Source: Actinoplanes xinjiangensis (GTDB lineage: Bacteria > Actinomycetota > Actinomycetes > Mycobacteriales > Micromonosporaceae). Taken from it: a DNA stretch of 64,000 nucleotides. Shown here piece by piece: positions 17,389-25,850 of this stretch. The first letter of the stretch is position 1; the number at the start of each line of letters is the position of its first letter. Where the stretch lies: NCBI RefSeq assembly GCF_003148685.1, contig NZ_QGGR01000011.1:1-64000 (forward strand), read 5' to 3'. The notes under the pieces were generated by a model, which was not told where the DNA came from, ran no database searches, and worked only from the letters and a program-made list of their open reading frames with translations. A program made the translations under genes and the position numbers.

Positions 17389-17700
17389 ATGGAGTGGGCC
17401 GTACCGTTCGCCGTGATGTTGCCGTTGGTGCTGCTGGTTCTGGTGGTCGCCGGCGGCCGCCGCGGCACTGTCGATCGCCAGGCGCAGAAGCTGGCGGCAG
17501 TTGAACGCAAGCTGGACCTGATCATGGCACACCTGGGTATCCGCGAACCCGAGCCCGACGTTCCGGGGGCAGTCCTGCAGGAACTGCTCGCCGGCCGCAA
17601 GATCCAGGCGATCAAGGAATACCGGGATGCGACTGGTGTCGGCCTGAAGGAGGCCAAAGACGCCGTCGAGTTCCTCGCCAGGCAGCGTGGCCTCGGATGA
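17389..17700 (+). CDS. Membrane-anchored protein with ribosomal L7/L12 C-terminal domain
   Basis: A 103-residue protein. Residues 1-25 (MEWAVPFAVMLPLVLLVLVV and onward) are a single membrane helix; a basic linker and a short coiled coil follow. Residues about 70-103 carry the L7/L12 C-terminal motif GRKIQAIKEYRDATGVGLKEAK cited in parts (KIQAIKEYRDATG, LKEAKDAVE). In the ribosomal stalk this domain recruits translation GTPases. Small membrane-linked copies are found in actinobacteria with no known role. TTCAAT ends 6 bases before ATG 17389, so the transcript is probably leaderless. Confidence 0.75.
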   Translation: MEWAVPFAVMLPLVLLVLVVAGGRRGTVDRQAQKLAAVERKLDLIMAHLGIREPEPDVPGAVLQELLAGRKIQAIKEYRDATGVGLKEAKDAVEFLARQRGLG

Positions 17701-17768
17701 CAATCGCGGCAGCGCGAACGTCGCAGCCGTACATCCCGCCGGTTCCCACGCGTCAAGCGCGATCGGAG

Positions 17769-19034
17769 TCAGGACCGGATGCTGAGAGTGGTGCGAGTGA
17801 TGAGCGGACGGTTCCACCGGGCCAGCAACTCGTTCGACAGGTCCGCGACCGCGAGCAGGCCCTGGTTCCTCGTTCGGACACCGGCGGCGAACAGGTTCTG
17901 CGGAACGGCGTCGGCGTCCAGAAGTACCCGCCAATCGTCCAGGTCGATTTCCAGGTATTCCAGACCGGTCAGCAACGCGACCTCACGCGGGTCGGCGAGA
18001 CTGCCGGCACTGGCCGTCAGAGTCCGCAGCCGGGGTAATCCGACCAGGGGCGCGAGGCGGAACGGTCCAGCATTCGACGATCCTAGGCTGAGCACCTCCA
18101 GTTCGGAGTGAACGGGCAGATTCCCGTCCGTGGCGTGGACGAACACCGGGATCTGCTCATCGATGGAGCCGGGGTAGTCGTACTCACGCCCGCGCACCAC
18201 CAGATCGGTGAGGGATTCCGCGATCGGTACGGCGCCGACGCTCTCCTCATGGCTGATCAGGATCACCTGTCCCCGGTAGCCGCGTGGGCCTGGGGTGAGG
18301 TCGATGGCGTACCAGTCGCCTCCACCGTTCCCGGCGAACACGATCCAGCCGGGTGAGCCGACCAGACCCTGCACCAGGTCGTCAGGTGAAGTGACAACGG
18401 CTTCCATGGCCGCGAACTCCCACCAGTGCGGCCGGGACACGGCGTCGGCGACGAAGACGCCGTCCAGCCCCAGCAACTCGAAGCCGAGCGCCTCGGACAC
18501 ACCCTCCAGGCGATCCTCCCGGCCGGCCCGGACCACGCGGTAGAGCGCCTTGAGCTCCTCGGGCAGGTCGACACCGAGCCGTGCACCGGCCGCGGCGATT
18601 TCCGCCTCGGTGGCACCCCGGACCGCCGGCAGCCGCTCTCGCAGGTGCCGTTCCAGCAACGCCGGATCGGCCGATGGAGACACCGCAGCCCCCGGTGTCG
18701 GCGATGGCTGGCGACGCCAAGGCTCCGCAACCGCGCCCTCGACCAGCAAGAGCGACCCCCCGTTGATGGCGAGACCGTCCACGGCAGGACCGTCCTCAAT
18801 CAGATGCAGGTCAGACCCGTCCAGTACGAAAGAGACGTCCTCCCGACCGGCCTCAGCCAAGGCGCCACACACACGATCGACAGCCGCACGCTCGGTGTTC
18901 CAGTCGTGATGGGGCCCCGGGACGCTCCACCCATTCGAGCTGACATGGCCGCTCACCGGGCTGCCGGTGCCCTTGCGGGCCCGGATCAGCTGGATCAGCG
19001 GTTCCCACGTGGTCACGTCGTAGATCGAGGACAT
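17769..19034 (-). CDS. SMI1/KNR4 (SUKH) domain protein with C-terminal repeat-like region
   Basis: The 421-residue protein contains a SUKH-1 domain at about residues 125-285: EAEIAAAGARLGVDLPEELK and LYRVVRAGRED, then WWEFAAMEAVVTSPDDL and GWIVFAGNGGGDWYAIDL. SUKH proteins are immunity proteins of contact-dependent and polymorphic toxin systems. The C-terminal 130 residues have a leucine-rich-repeat-like rhythm (LEVLSLGSSN, LRTLTASAGSL, LEYLEIDLDD). No toxin gene is adjacent. GATAAT ends 6 bases before ATG 19034, a good leaderless promoter. Confidence 0.8.
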   Translation of the reverse strand: MSSIYDVTTWEPLIQLIRARKGTGSPVSGHVSSNGWSVPGPHHDWNTERAAVDRVCGALAEAGREDVSFVLDGSDLHLIEDGPAVDGLAINGGSLLLVEGAVAEPWRRQPSPTPGAAVSPSADPALLERHLRERLPAVRGATEAEIAAAGARLGVDLPEELKALYRVVRAGREDRLEGVSEALGFELLGLDGVFVADAVSRPHWWEFAAMEAVVTSPDDLVQGLVGSPGWIVFAGNGGGDWYAIDLTPGPRGYRGQVILISHEESVGAVPIAESLTDLVVRGREYDYPGSIDEQIPVFVHATDGNLPVHSELEVLSLGSSNAGPFRLAPLVGLPRLRTLTASAGSLADPREVALLTGLEYLEIDLDDWRVLLDADAVPQNLFAAGVRTRNQGLLAVADLSNELLARWNRPLITRTTLSIRS

Positions 19035-19146
19035 CGACCGATTATCCGGTACGGGTACAGACCCTCGACAGGGTGGCCGGCGTCCGGTCGTGGCCGATGA
19101 GAGGGTGCTGTCCGCGAGGGAACCGGCCGCTGCGACAATCGCGACG

Positions 19147-19437
19147 GTGGATACGATCGCGTTGCGAATGTCTGTTCACAACGGCAGTGAAGAGTTGCTC
19201 GAAGTGGTGTTGGAACCCTACGGCCGGGACTACTGGCTCCAACCTGGCGAGTCGTTGCTGGTTCACACCGCTCCTTGTGATGACCACGGAGCAGTCTGGC
19301 CAGGGACGGCCAAGGGTAACGAGCCCTTCGAGGTCGATTACCATCCCGGCCTCATCCGAGTGCACTTCAACGGTACCCACGGATGGGTCACCGACCTTGC
19401 CGACAACGAACTCGACTGCGGCCATCAGCGGCCATAG
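19147..19437 (+). CDS. Hypothetical protein
   Basis: A 96-residue protein of unknown function. It reads as an all-beta domain (LEVVLEPYGRDYWLQPGESL, FEVDYHPGLIRVHFNGTHGW) and resembles short immunity-like proteins in feel only. GACAAT ends 7 bases before GTG 19147, which fixes a leaderless start; an open frame continues 19 codons upstream but lacks similarity of composition. It is divergent from the SUKH gene. Confidence 0.55.
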   Translation: MDTIALRMSVHNGSEELLEVVLEPYGRDYWLQPGESLLVHTAPCDDHGAVWPGTAKGNEPFEVDYHPGLIRVHFNGTHGWVTDLADNELDCGHQRP

Positions 19438-19549
19438 GGAAAAATGCGACGGGGCGACTCGCGAGTCGACTCCTCGTTAAGACGAATTGTCACCCATGGG
19501 ATACTCCGTCAGTAAGGTGAACCGGTCTAAAAGGAGCGTCGCGAATATA

Positions 19550-19831
19550 GTGGAGCACTGGCGGATTCTATGGCATCACGATGATCCCGCCTGCCCGGTC
19601 GAGGTGTTTTCCGAGCTAGGCAACGATGGCTATGAGACGCGGAAGGTGCACATCTTCCGGGACGGCCGCCATGACTACGCAGATGAAACGCGTTGGACTA
19701 AAGATACCGAGCTGGGCGATCAACGAGTTGAAGAGGAAGACAAAGAGAGTACGCCGGAACTCGAAATGATGCGCGTCTCCAGCGAGCAATTCAACACTGC
19801 GTGGTGCCGTGCGCGCGAATGGAGTCAATAA
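19550..19831 (+). CDS. DUF6881 domain protein
   Basis: This protein of about 93 residues matches DUF6881: VEHWRILWHHDDPACPVEV, then ELGNDGYETRKVHIFRDGR, then a C-terminal SSEQFNTAWCRAREW. The family is found near toxin-immunity genes in actinobacteria, function unknown. The start is uncertain: AAGGAG (19531-19536) lies 13 bases before GTG 19550, where family members begin, while ATG 19496 would add 18 residues. The gene uses more A/T at third positions than its neighbours, suggesting horizontal transfer. Confidence 0.7.
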   Translation: MEHWRILWHHDDPACPVEVFSELGNDGYETRKVHIFRDGRHDYADETRWTKDTELGDQRVEEEDKESTPELEMMRVSSEQFNTAWCRAREWSQ

Positions 19832-20019
19832 CCACAACGCGTGAAAGCTTGTGTGCTGCGGTCTCTTTGGGTGTGAACCCAACGGCACGGCTCGCATGAA
19901 GCTTGACTCATCGCGGCGATCCCCGGGACGACGTCCGAATCTGCCGCAAGTAGCTCGGGAGGCTCCATCGCGGCTGTCACGGACAGTAACCGATGTCGCA
20001 GCGGCGCTCGCAGGGCTGG

Positions 20020-20748
20020 CTACTCCGCAATGGCGATTCGGAGCCGGTCGAGTTCTGCTTCCGTGCCGATGGCCGTTCGATGCTCAGGGTTACTGGCGTA
20101 CTCCTGGATGGCCCGGGCCAAGAAGGCGCCGTCAACGTTCCACGCTGTTATCTCGGGCCTTCGGCGGAGAAGGCCACGGCATTGAACCAATTCGGGATGG
20201 CGGTAGGTGAGCTTCACCTCTATCGGGTGAGAGGTCGTGGGTGGTTCCTCGGCATCCAGCGCTTCCCAGGGGACGAACAGCGATCCGGCGATTCTTCGAT
20301 CATGTACTCCGTCCGGGCGTAGGTGTACTCCGGCGCCACGCCAGACAAGGCGGGCGACCAGCATGAGCGCGAGAACCCACAGCGTCGAAGTGAGGACGTC
20401 GAGCCACCACGGGTCGGTCTGCTGCGCAACGCGGTCGATGGTGGTGCTGAGCTTCTCGGTGACGAACGGTGCCACCGTCGTGAAGGCGAGGACCGGAACA
20501 GGTCCTGGGGGAGCCTCGAAGGCCCGCCTGTTCGCTGCCTGCACCAGGGCCGCCGGACGGTGTCGCATGCCGATCCACCACAGGAGGCCGGCGACCAGCG
20601 ATAACGCCAAGGTGAAGGGAAACAAGGTCTTGCCGACCTCTCCGCCACGCGGAACGTCGACGGCGATGTAAACGGCGGCCAGCGCAAGTTCGGCGAGCAC
20701 GATCCCCTTCTGCGCGCGTGCCAGCAGCGTGAACAGCGAGTTCAGCAC
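20020..20748 (-). CDS. Hypothetical membrane protein
   Basis: A 242-residue protein. The first 60 residues hold two membrane helices (IVLAELALAAVYIAVDV and FPFTLALSLVAGLLWWIGM); a third helix follows at about 115-135 (VLALMLVARLVW). The C-terminal cytoplasmic part looks like a small PH-like beta domain (GVHLRPDGVHDRRIAGSLFV, IEVKLTYRHPELV). No family can be named. It probably senses or scaffolds at the membrane. The start is ATG 20748 just before the first helix. Confidence 0.65.
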   Translation of the reverse strand: MLNSLFTLLARAQKGIVLAELALAAVYIAVDVPRGGEVGKTLFPFTLALSLVAGLLWWIGMRHRPAALVQAANRRAFEAPPGPVPVLAFTTVAPFVTEKLSTTIDRVAQQTDPWWLDVLTSTLWVLALMLVARLVWRGAGVHLRPDGVHDRRIAGSLFVPWEALDAEEPPTTSHPIEVKLTYRHPELVQCRGLLRRRPEITAWNVDGAFLARAIQEYASNPEHRTAIGTEAELDRLRIAIAE

Positions 20749-20936
20749 GGTACGAGCCCTCCCGCGACGTCGCCACGGTAAGCCGCCGCCTCGGCATAGT
20801 TGATCAACACGGCGGAAGGGTAGCGGCTGGAGGGGGTGCGCAGAAGCCAGCCGCCAGCGGCCGGAGCAAGGGGCCTCATTGGATCGGAGCTGAAGGGATC
20901 CCGAATTCCCGGGGTTCGTCCAGCAGAATGACCGGT

Positions 20937-21491
20937 GTGGATGAGCAACGTGCGACGGCGTGGTCCGCTGACTCGGCCGCCCCCACCCCAGGCATCATGA
21001 CCGGCCTGGGTGCCATAGGCCTGTCCGCGTCGCCCGGCGTACTCCTGCTCGCCTCGCTCTTCACGAGTTTCGCGTCGAGAATGTCCCGGGGCATGTTCCT
21101 GAGCCTTCTCTTCGTGGACGTCATTCTGGTGGCCGTACCCGCCGGCCTGGCGGTGTTGATGTGGTTCGGCCACCGCCGGAAACGGCGAGAAGTGATCAGG
21201 CTTCGGCTGAGTCATGCCGAGATTGCCGTGACCCGGGCGGACGGCACCACGGGCCGCTACCCCACCTCGGCGCTGACCGGAGTCCTGGCCGACCGCGAGC
21301 AGTGGACCGACGCCGTGTACATGACCACCACCGTGCTGGAGTTCCGTCGCCTGACGCTGACTTTCGGCGACGTGGCGGAGCAGACCCGGCCGGGCCGTGC
21401 CGAGGACGACAAATCCTTCGGCGCGATCCTCGCCGGACTGGGAGTGCCGATCGAGCGCGGCCTCTACATTGACTACGACACCACCGCCTGA
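20937..21491 (+). CDS. Hypothetical membrane protein
   Basis: A 184-residue protein with two membrane helices (about 22-45 and 58-80, LSLLFVDVILVAVPAGLAVL) followed by a basic stop-transfer and a cytoplasmic PH-like domain (VIRLRLSHAEIAVTRADG). The layout resembles the membrane protein at 20020-20748, which may be a distant relative. CAGAAT ends 7 bases before GTG 20937, so that start is preferred to the ATG three codons upstream. Confidence 0.65.
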   Translation: MDEQRATAWSADSAAPTPGIMTGLGAIGLSASPGVLLLASLFTSFASRMSRGMFLSLLFVDVILVAVPAGLAVLMWFGHRRKRREVIRLRLSHAEIAVTRADGTTGRYPTSALTGVLADREQWTDAVYMTTTVLEFRRLTLTFGDVAEQTRPGRAEDDKSFGAILAGLGVPIERGLYIDYDTTA

Positions 21492-21634
21492 CGGTCACCG
21501 AGTCGTCGATCAGCCGACGTGGTGAGTCCACGACCACATCGCGGCGCGAACGAGACCACCGGCCAACACGGGCATGAGAAAGCCGAAGACGCCGGGTCCA
21601 GGCATGTGTACTGCCGGAGGAGGAGCGGCACCGG

Positions 21635-21826
21635 TCAGCCGATTGCCTCGACCGCCGGACCATGGGCGTCGGCTCGACGAACCCTGGAGCGGCGCAGCAC
21701 CGCCGCCACGCCGTTGATGGCGGCGGCGTTGATCAAGGCTCCTATGGCAACGGACAGGACAAGCGGCAACCACCAAGGATCCTGCGTCGTCATGAGCACT
21801 GGCAGCGTCAGGATCACCCCCTCCAT
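21635..21826 (-). CDS. Possible 63-residue membrane protein
   Basis: A short frame with one strong membrane helix (WWLPLVLSVAIGALINAAAI) and a basic C-terminal tail (RRSRVRRADAHG), which predicts an inside C-terminus. An internal GGAGG follows the ATG, so translation might begin at the GTG a few codons later. No family is recognised. Small-protein status rests on the helix and the positive-inside tail only. Confidence 0.4.
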   Translation of the reverse strand: MEGVILTLPVLMTTQDPWWLPLVLSVAIGALINAAAINGVAAVLRRSRVRRADAHGPAVEAIG

Positions 21827-22067
21827 CGCATAAGTCCGGCGCTTCCATGAGGGTTCGCAGGCCGTCGGGATGACGGCTCGACCCGAGCGGTCGTTGACCG
21901 AATCCGGGTGACCGAGGCACTCATCCGCCGTACGGAGACCCAACCCGACCAGCCGGCGGGCCCTCAAGGCTGATTCGTCCCAGGGAAGGGGCAGTCGCCG
22001 TACCAGCTCACTTGATCGGTCCCGGCGGCAGCTGGGGCCCGGTTCCGGTGGTACCTGGACGGGGTTG

Positions 22068-22098
22068 TTGCACATGCCGTAGCGGCATGTGGTGAGGT
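22068..22098 (+). promoter_or_regulatory. MerR-type operator and promoter
   Basis: A perfect 9-bp dyad, CACATGCCG (22071-22079) and CGGCATGTG (22083-22091), with a TAG centre stands 41 bases before the MerR gene. It fits a TTGCAC (22068-22073) and a poor TGAGGT (22093-22098) 19 bp apart, the spacing used by MerR regulators. Autoregulation is inferred. Confidence 0.55.
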
Positions 22099-22131
22099 CG
22101 GGGCACCACAGCACGAAAGGCCCTGTCTGCG

Positions 22132-23022
22132 ATGTACCCCTCCTTCACGCCTCCCCGGCAGGTCAAGATCGGTGATGCCGCTGCGTTCGCCGGGATCACC
22201 CCACGCGCCATCCGCCACTACCACGAGATCGGTCTGCTGCCGGAGCCCGAGCGCGGCGGGGACGGCCGCCGCCGTTACGGCTATGACGACATGATCCGCC
22301 TGCTGTGGATCCGCAAGATGGCTGATGCCGGTATCAGCCTGGACGACATGCGGACCGCCTTCGGCGAAGCCCGGGGCGAAGCTGGAGACGAAACCCTGGA
22401 CCAGGCCCCGGATATCGGGTCGGTCCTGAGCAGGCTGGAGGAGACCCTGGCGGCGCAGGAGGCCGCCATCAAACGCCGGCGCGCGGCTGTCCAGCGTCTG
22501 CAGGCGGTGGGTAGTCCGCTGGGGCTGCTCTCCGAATTGGTCACGGACCGGCTCAGTCACCTGCCCCCGGGCGCGTTGCGCCCCTCCGATCTGGACGCTC
22601 TGCTGGTCACAGAACGGATCTTCGGGCCGCTGGGCGCCGCCATCCAGGCGGGCACGTTCATCGTGCTGGCCACCCACCCCGACCTGCGGGCGGAGGAGGA
22701 CCGTCTTGAGGCGGCCGAGGCCGCCCTCGACGACGGCGTCGAACTCGACGATCCGCGCGTCGAAGAGCTCGCCGTACAGCGATGCGCTCATCAGATGGCC
22801 CTGAATCGGGCCAGCGAGGCAGCTGGTCTCGACGCGGCCGAGGAGGAGATCTTCGAGGCCTACGACGCCGACCTGAAAGGGGAGGAGGGCACACTCATGA
22901 GCGCGGCCACAGCGATCACCAAGATGCCTTACGACTTCTCTCCTGCCCGGATGCGCTGCCTGGAACTCGCCGGACGGCTCTTCGGCGAGGCCCTTGCCGG
23001 CGCCCACTGCGCGGACAGCTGA
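22132..23022 (+). CDS. MerR family transcriptional regulator
   Basis: A 296-residue regulator. Residues 10-80 are the winged helix (VKIGDAAAFAGITPRAIRHY, then LPEPERGGDGRRRYGYDDM), followed by a coiled coil to about 125 and a C-terminal helical domain of unknown ligand. It has no Cys cluster, so a metal sensor is unlikely; an organic inducer is more probable. GAAAGG lies 11 bases before the ATG. A clean dyad upstream (22071-22091) is the likely binding site. No obvious target gene is adjacent on the same strand. Confidence 0.88.
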   Translation: MYPSFTPPRQVKIGDAAAFAGITPRAIRHYHEIGLLPEPERGGDGRRRYGYDDMIRLLWIRKMADAGISLDDMRTAFGEARGEAGDETLDQAPDIGSVLSRLEETLAAQEAAIKRRRAAVQRLQAVGSPLGLLSELVTDRLSHLPPGALRPSDLDALLVTERIFGPLGAAIQAGTFIVLATHPDLRAEEDRLEAAEAALDDGVELDDPRVEELAVQRCAHQMALNRASEAAGLDAAEEEIFEAYDADLKGEEGTLMSAATAITKMPYDFSPARMRCLELAGRLFGEALAGAHCADS

Positions 23023-23106
23023 TCGCCTGTGCCCGGCACCGACTCGTACGTCGGGATTCCGGACTGGCCGCTGACAGCCGGCGCCGTTCCAGTGCTCGGC
23101 GTTTTG

Positions 23107-23541
23107 TCAGTCGCCTGGGTGTTCAGGGGCGGCGCTGTTGTTGAGCGTCGCCGCCTTCAGGATCAGCTGTGCTGTTGTACGGGTGCTCCACTCGAGGAGG
23201 CCGATCACCAACGCGATGCCGCCCCCGAGCACAAGGATCAAGAAGAGGATGTCGTCCTCCGGAACAAAGGCGGCTCCAGAGCCCAGCCACCATCCGGTCA
23301 GCATCAACGCCGCGCAGGCAGCGGGCTGTACCCAACCTGGCAACCTGTTCCACCAAGCGCGACGCAGGACAGCGCGTGACCATTGGCGAGTGACCTCGTC
23401 CACGGTCGGGTCCGGATGCCGCTGCCCCTGGTTTGCCCTACGAACAACTTCCCGTCGTGCTTCCAGCGGTAGCCGGCGGAACGCCTTCACCGCAGCCCGC
23501 CGTTCATCCCTGGTCAAGTCGTAGAGCGTGTCCGGCACCAC
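23107..23541 (-). CDS. Hypothetical two-helix membrane protein
   Basis: A 144-residue protein with a charged N-terminal helical half (TRDERRAAVKAFRRLPLEAR and onward) and two membrane helices (about 70-88 and 95-117, ILFLILVLGGGIALVIGLL). No family is recognised. It is the last of the run of small orphan genes before the levan locus. The start GTG/ATG at 23541 has no strong ribosome binding site. Confidence 0.6.
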   Translation of the reverse strand: MVPDTLYDLTRDERRAAVKAFRRLPLEARREVVRRANQGQRHPDPTVDEVTRQWSRAVLRRAWWNRLPGWVQPAACAALMLTGWWLGSGAAFVPEDDILFLILVLGGGIALVIGLLEWSTRTTAQLILKAATLNNSAAPEHPGD

Positions 23542-23688
23542 GCCATGATGACAGCCTTGTCGCCGTCACATTCTCCCCGGCCAGGCAATGGCGGATCCAC
23601 AAGGTCCACGCAGCGGTTCGATTCGTAGTGGCGACCGATGTTCGACCCACTGCGCCGTGGGGGGAGTGGTGACGAGGGATACGACGTA

Positions 23689-25584
23689 CTACAGGGGATG
23701 GCTCCAGGACTGGTTCGGGCCGGGAATGCAGTCCCACACCTGCAGCCGTCGGCCGTTGGCCGCATCTCCGTGCGCGACGTCCAGGCAGCGACCGGAGAAC
23801 GCGTTGCGGTAGCCGCCACCGACGCGCGTCCAGCGTTGTTGGGCCGCGCCGTTGCAGGCCCATACCTGCAGCTGGGCTCCGTTCCCGATGACCTCGGCCG
23901 GCTGGTCGAGACACATTCCGCCGATGCTCAGGGATCCGTCGGCGTTGTGGGTCCACTGCTGATTCGGTCCGTTCCAGCAGTCCCAGACCCGAACGGCGGC
24001 GGCGTTGCCGGCCGCGGGGTCCATGTCCACGCATTTGCCACCGCCGTTCCAGCGGATCTCACCGGATCCTCCGGCCGCGGGGCTCCAGGCTTTGTCGAGA
24101 CGGTGGAAGGTCAGTGACACCAACCTGACGCTGCCGCCGGCCGCGTAGGCGGCGATGCCCAGACTGTCGGCCGCCGAGTTGAAGTCGGTGTTCTCGGTGT
24201 ACGACAGCCGTCCGTCGTTGCCGAAGGCCTCGACCTGTCCGCGGTCGACCAGCACCCGCATCTTGATCCTGTTGCCGACGGGGGCGAGTGGCTTCCATTC
24301 CATCTGTTGCGCAACGCGGTGGTAGGCGATGGTCCGGTCGCTCGATCCGTCCGGGCGCTGGTGCAGCCGGAATCCGAACTCGGTGGCCGCGGCGCCGGTG
24401 AGGTCCCATTCCGAGATCAGTTCGTAGGTGTCCGCGGTGATGCCGTTCAACGGATCGGTGCTGTCGTTCGTCGTGATCGTCCGTGACCCCCAGGTCTGGG
24501 CGGGCCGGCGGATCGTGGCGATCTCGTCGACGGGAAGTCGGGTCACCCGGAGGCCTTCCGGGAAGGTGCGCAGCGACAGTTGTGCCGGGAACGACGCGTT
24601 ACCGGTCCAGGTGGAGCCCCGGTTGCCGGGCTGCCAGAACATCTGAACCACCCGGTTCGTCGGAAGGTTCGTGAAGGTGAGCCCGGCATAGAAGGAGCCG
24701 TCGAATCCACCGCGTCCCTCGTCCATCCGCTGCGGCGTCGCGAATCCCGGGTCGGCAACGAATACGCCGTTGCCGTCGAGCGTGCCGACCACGTACTCGC
24801 CCTGAGCGTCGGTGAGAACCCATTTCTGGTTGCCGGCGTCGCCGTCGACCGGCAGGGGGAAGAGGTCCGGGCACTCGAACAGCCAGCCGGCACGGTATTC
24901 GCCGCGATATGTCCACGACAGCAGGTTGGTCGAGCTGTAGAACTTGCCGGTGTTGCCGCCGTCGTCGGCCCAGAAGACCATGCCCCAGCGGTTGCGGGCG
25001 GCATCCCAGAACACCTTGGGGTCGCGGCTCTCGTACGACGTCGAGATGACCTTCGCTCCGCTGTCGTACATCTGGAAGCGGTTGCCGCCGTCGGTGCTGT
25101 AGGCGATGGAGACGCCGTTGGTGTTGGTGTACAACAGGATGGGGTCGTGGTCGCCGCTTTTCAGGCCGGTCACGTTGCGGGTGTCGACCCAGCCGCCGCC
25201 GGAGAAGAGGGTGGCGTTGTGGACGCCCGGTTCGAGGGCGATCGGCTTCTGGGTCCAGTGCACCAGATCGGGGCTCGTGGCATGCCCCCAGTGCATGGTG
25301 TCCCAGTTCAGGCCGTGCGGGTTGTGCTGGTAGAACAGGTGGTAGGTGCCGCGGTAGTACAGCGGCGCGTTCACGTCGTTCATCCAGCCGCCTTGCGAGC
25401 TGAAGTGGAACTGGCCGCGTCGCGGTTCGTTGTAGTCGGTGGGGGCGTACGGGTACTCCGGATAGTCGCCGGGCAGCCCGGCCTGTGCCCGGGTGGCCGG
25501 GCTCGCGGCAACGCCGGCGAGCGCCGTGAGGGTGCAGAGGAGCGCGGAGATGAGGCGCCGCGCGATCCGGGGAGATTTGCGCAT
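23689..25584 (-). CDS. Secreted GH32 levanase/inulinase with ricin-type lectin tail
   Basis: A 631-residue secreted fructan hydrolase. Residues 1-35 are a signal peptide (RRLISALLCTLTALAGVAAS). The GH32 five-bladed propeller has the nucleophile D70 in WMNDVN (most relatives have WMNDPN), the transition-state RDP at 187-189, and the acid/base E237 in ECPD. A beta sandwich follows. Residues about 505-631 form a CBM13/ricin-B trefoil with repeated QQW, QRW and QSW motifs. It probably cuts levan or inulin outside the cell and releases fructose. It belongs to the LacI regulon: an operator covers its start of transcription. The ATG at 25584 is set by the signal peptide. Exo or endo action cannot be told. 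Confidence 0.92.
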   Translation of the reverse strand: MRKSPRIARRLISALLCTLTALAGVAASPATRAQAGLPGDYPEYPYAPTDYNEPRRGQFHFSSQGGWMNDVNAPLYYRGTYHLFYQHNPHGLNWDTMHWGHATSPDLVHWTQKPIALEPGVHNATLFSGGGWVDTRNVTGLKSGDHDPILLYTNTNGVSIAYSTDGGNRFQMYDSGAKVISTSYESRDPKVFWDAARNRWGMVFWADDGGNTGKFYSSTNLLSWTYRGEYRAGWLFECPDLFPLPVDGDAGNQKWVLTDAQGEYVVGTLDGNGVFVADPGFATPQRMDEGRGGFDGSFYAGLTFTNLPTNRVVQMFWQPGNRGSTWTGNASFPAQLSLRTFPEGLRVTRLPVDEIATIRRPAQTWGSRTITTNDSTDPLNGITADTYELISEWDLTGAAATEFGFRLHQRPDGSSDRTIAYHRVAQQMEWKPLAPVGNRIKMRVLVDRGQVEAFGNDGRLSYTENTDFNSAADSLGIAAYAAGGSVRLVSLTFHRLDKAWSPAAGGSGEIRWNGGGKCVDMDPAAGNAAAVRVWDCWNGPNQQWTHNADGSLSIGGMCLDQPAEVIGNGAQLQVWACNGAAQQRWTRVGGGYRNAFSGRCLDVAHGDAANGRRLQVWDCIPGPNQSWSHPL

Positions 25585-25713
25585 CGGGCTACACACCTTT
25601 GTTGAGCGAAGGGGACGGCACTTGCTCGTGGCGTTCAGGGCGGCCGGGCAGGGTGACATGTGGAGGCCGTCAACCTGCGCAGTCGAGGGGACGGCGCCCA
25701 GCTTCGCCGGGGC

Positions 25714-25760
25714 GAGACAACGTTATCTCGAAGTACACCGTCATCGTGCCGCAGAGTCAA
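25714..25760 (-). promoter_or_regulatory. Promoter and LacI operator of the GH32 gene
   Basis: On the minus strand TTGACT (25755-25760) and TGTACT (25732-25737) are 17 bp apart. Just downstream, over the expected transcription start, lies GAGATAACGTTGTCTC (25714-25729), one mismatch from a perfect palindrome. Repressor bound here would block the polymerase. The untranslated leader would be about 140 bases. Confidence 0.8.
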
Positions 25761-25838
25761 TGAGGAGTTTCCGCCGTGTTAACGCGGCGCAGGCGTGCGG
25801 GCGGTCACGATGGAGTCGTTCTCACGGGCACCCTCGAA

Positions 25839-25850
25839 GGCAACGTTGTC
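25839..25850. promoter_or_regulatory. LacI-type operator overlapping the lacI-like stop codon
   Basis: GGCAACGTTGTC (25839-25850) matches the operator consensus except at one outer base. The stop codon of the regulator gene (25849-25851) lies inside it. It is 120 bp upstream of the GH32 operator, centre to centre 123 bp, a distance that could allow a repression loop. Confidence 0.6.

Noticed and set aside
19851..20210. A 119-residue plus-strand frame between the DUF6881 and membrane protein genes
   Set aside because: Most of it is antisense to the membrane protein gene, and the remainder is Arg/Pro-rich with no start signal.
21510..21611. A hydrophobic 33-codon frame just after the small membrane gene
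   Set aside because: It has a plausible helix but no ribosome binding site or promoter on that strand, and nothing supports expression.
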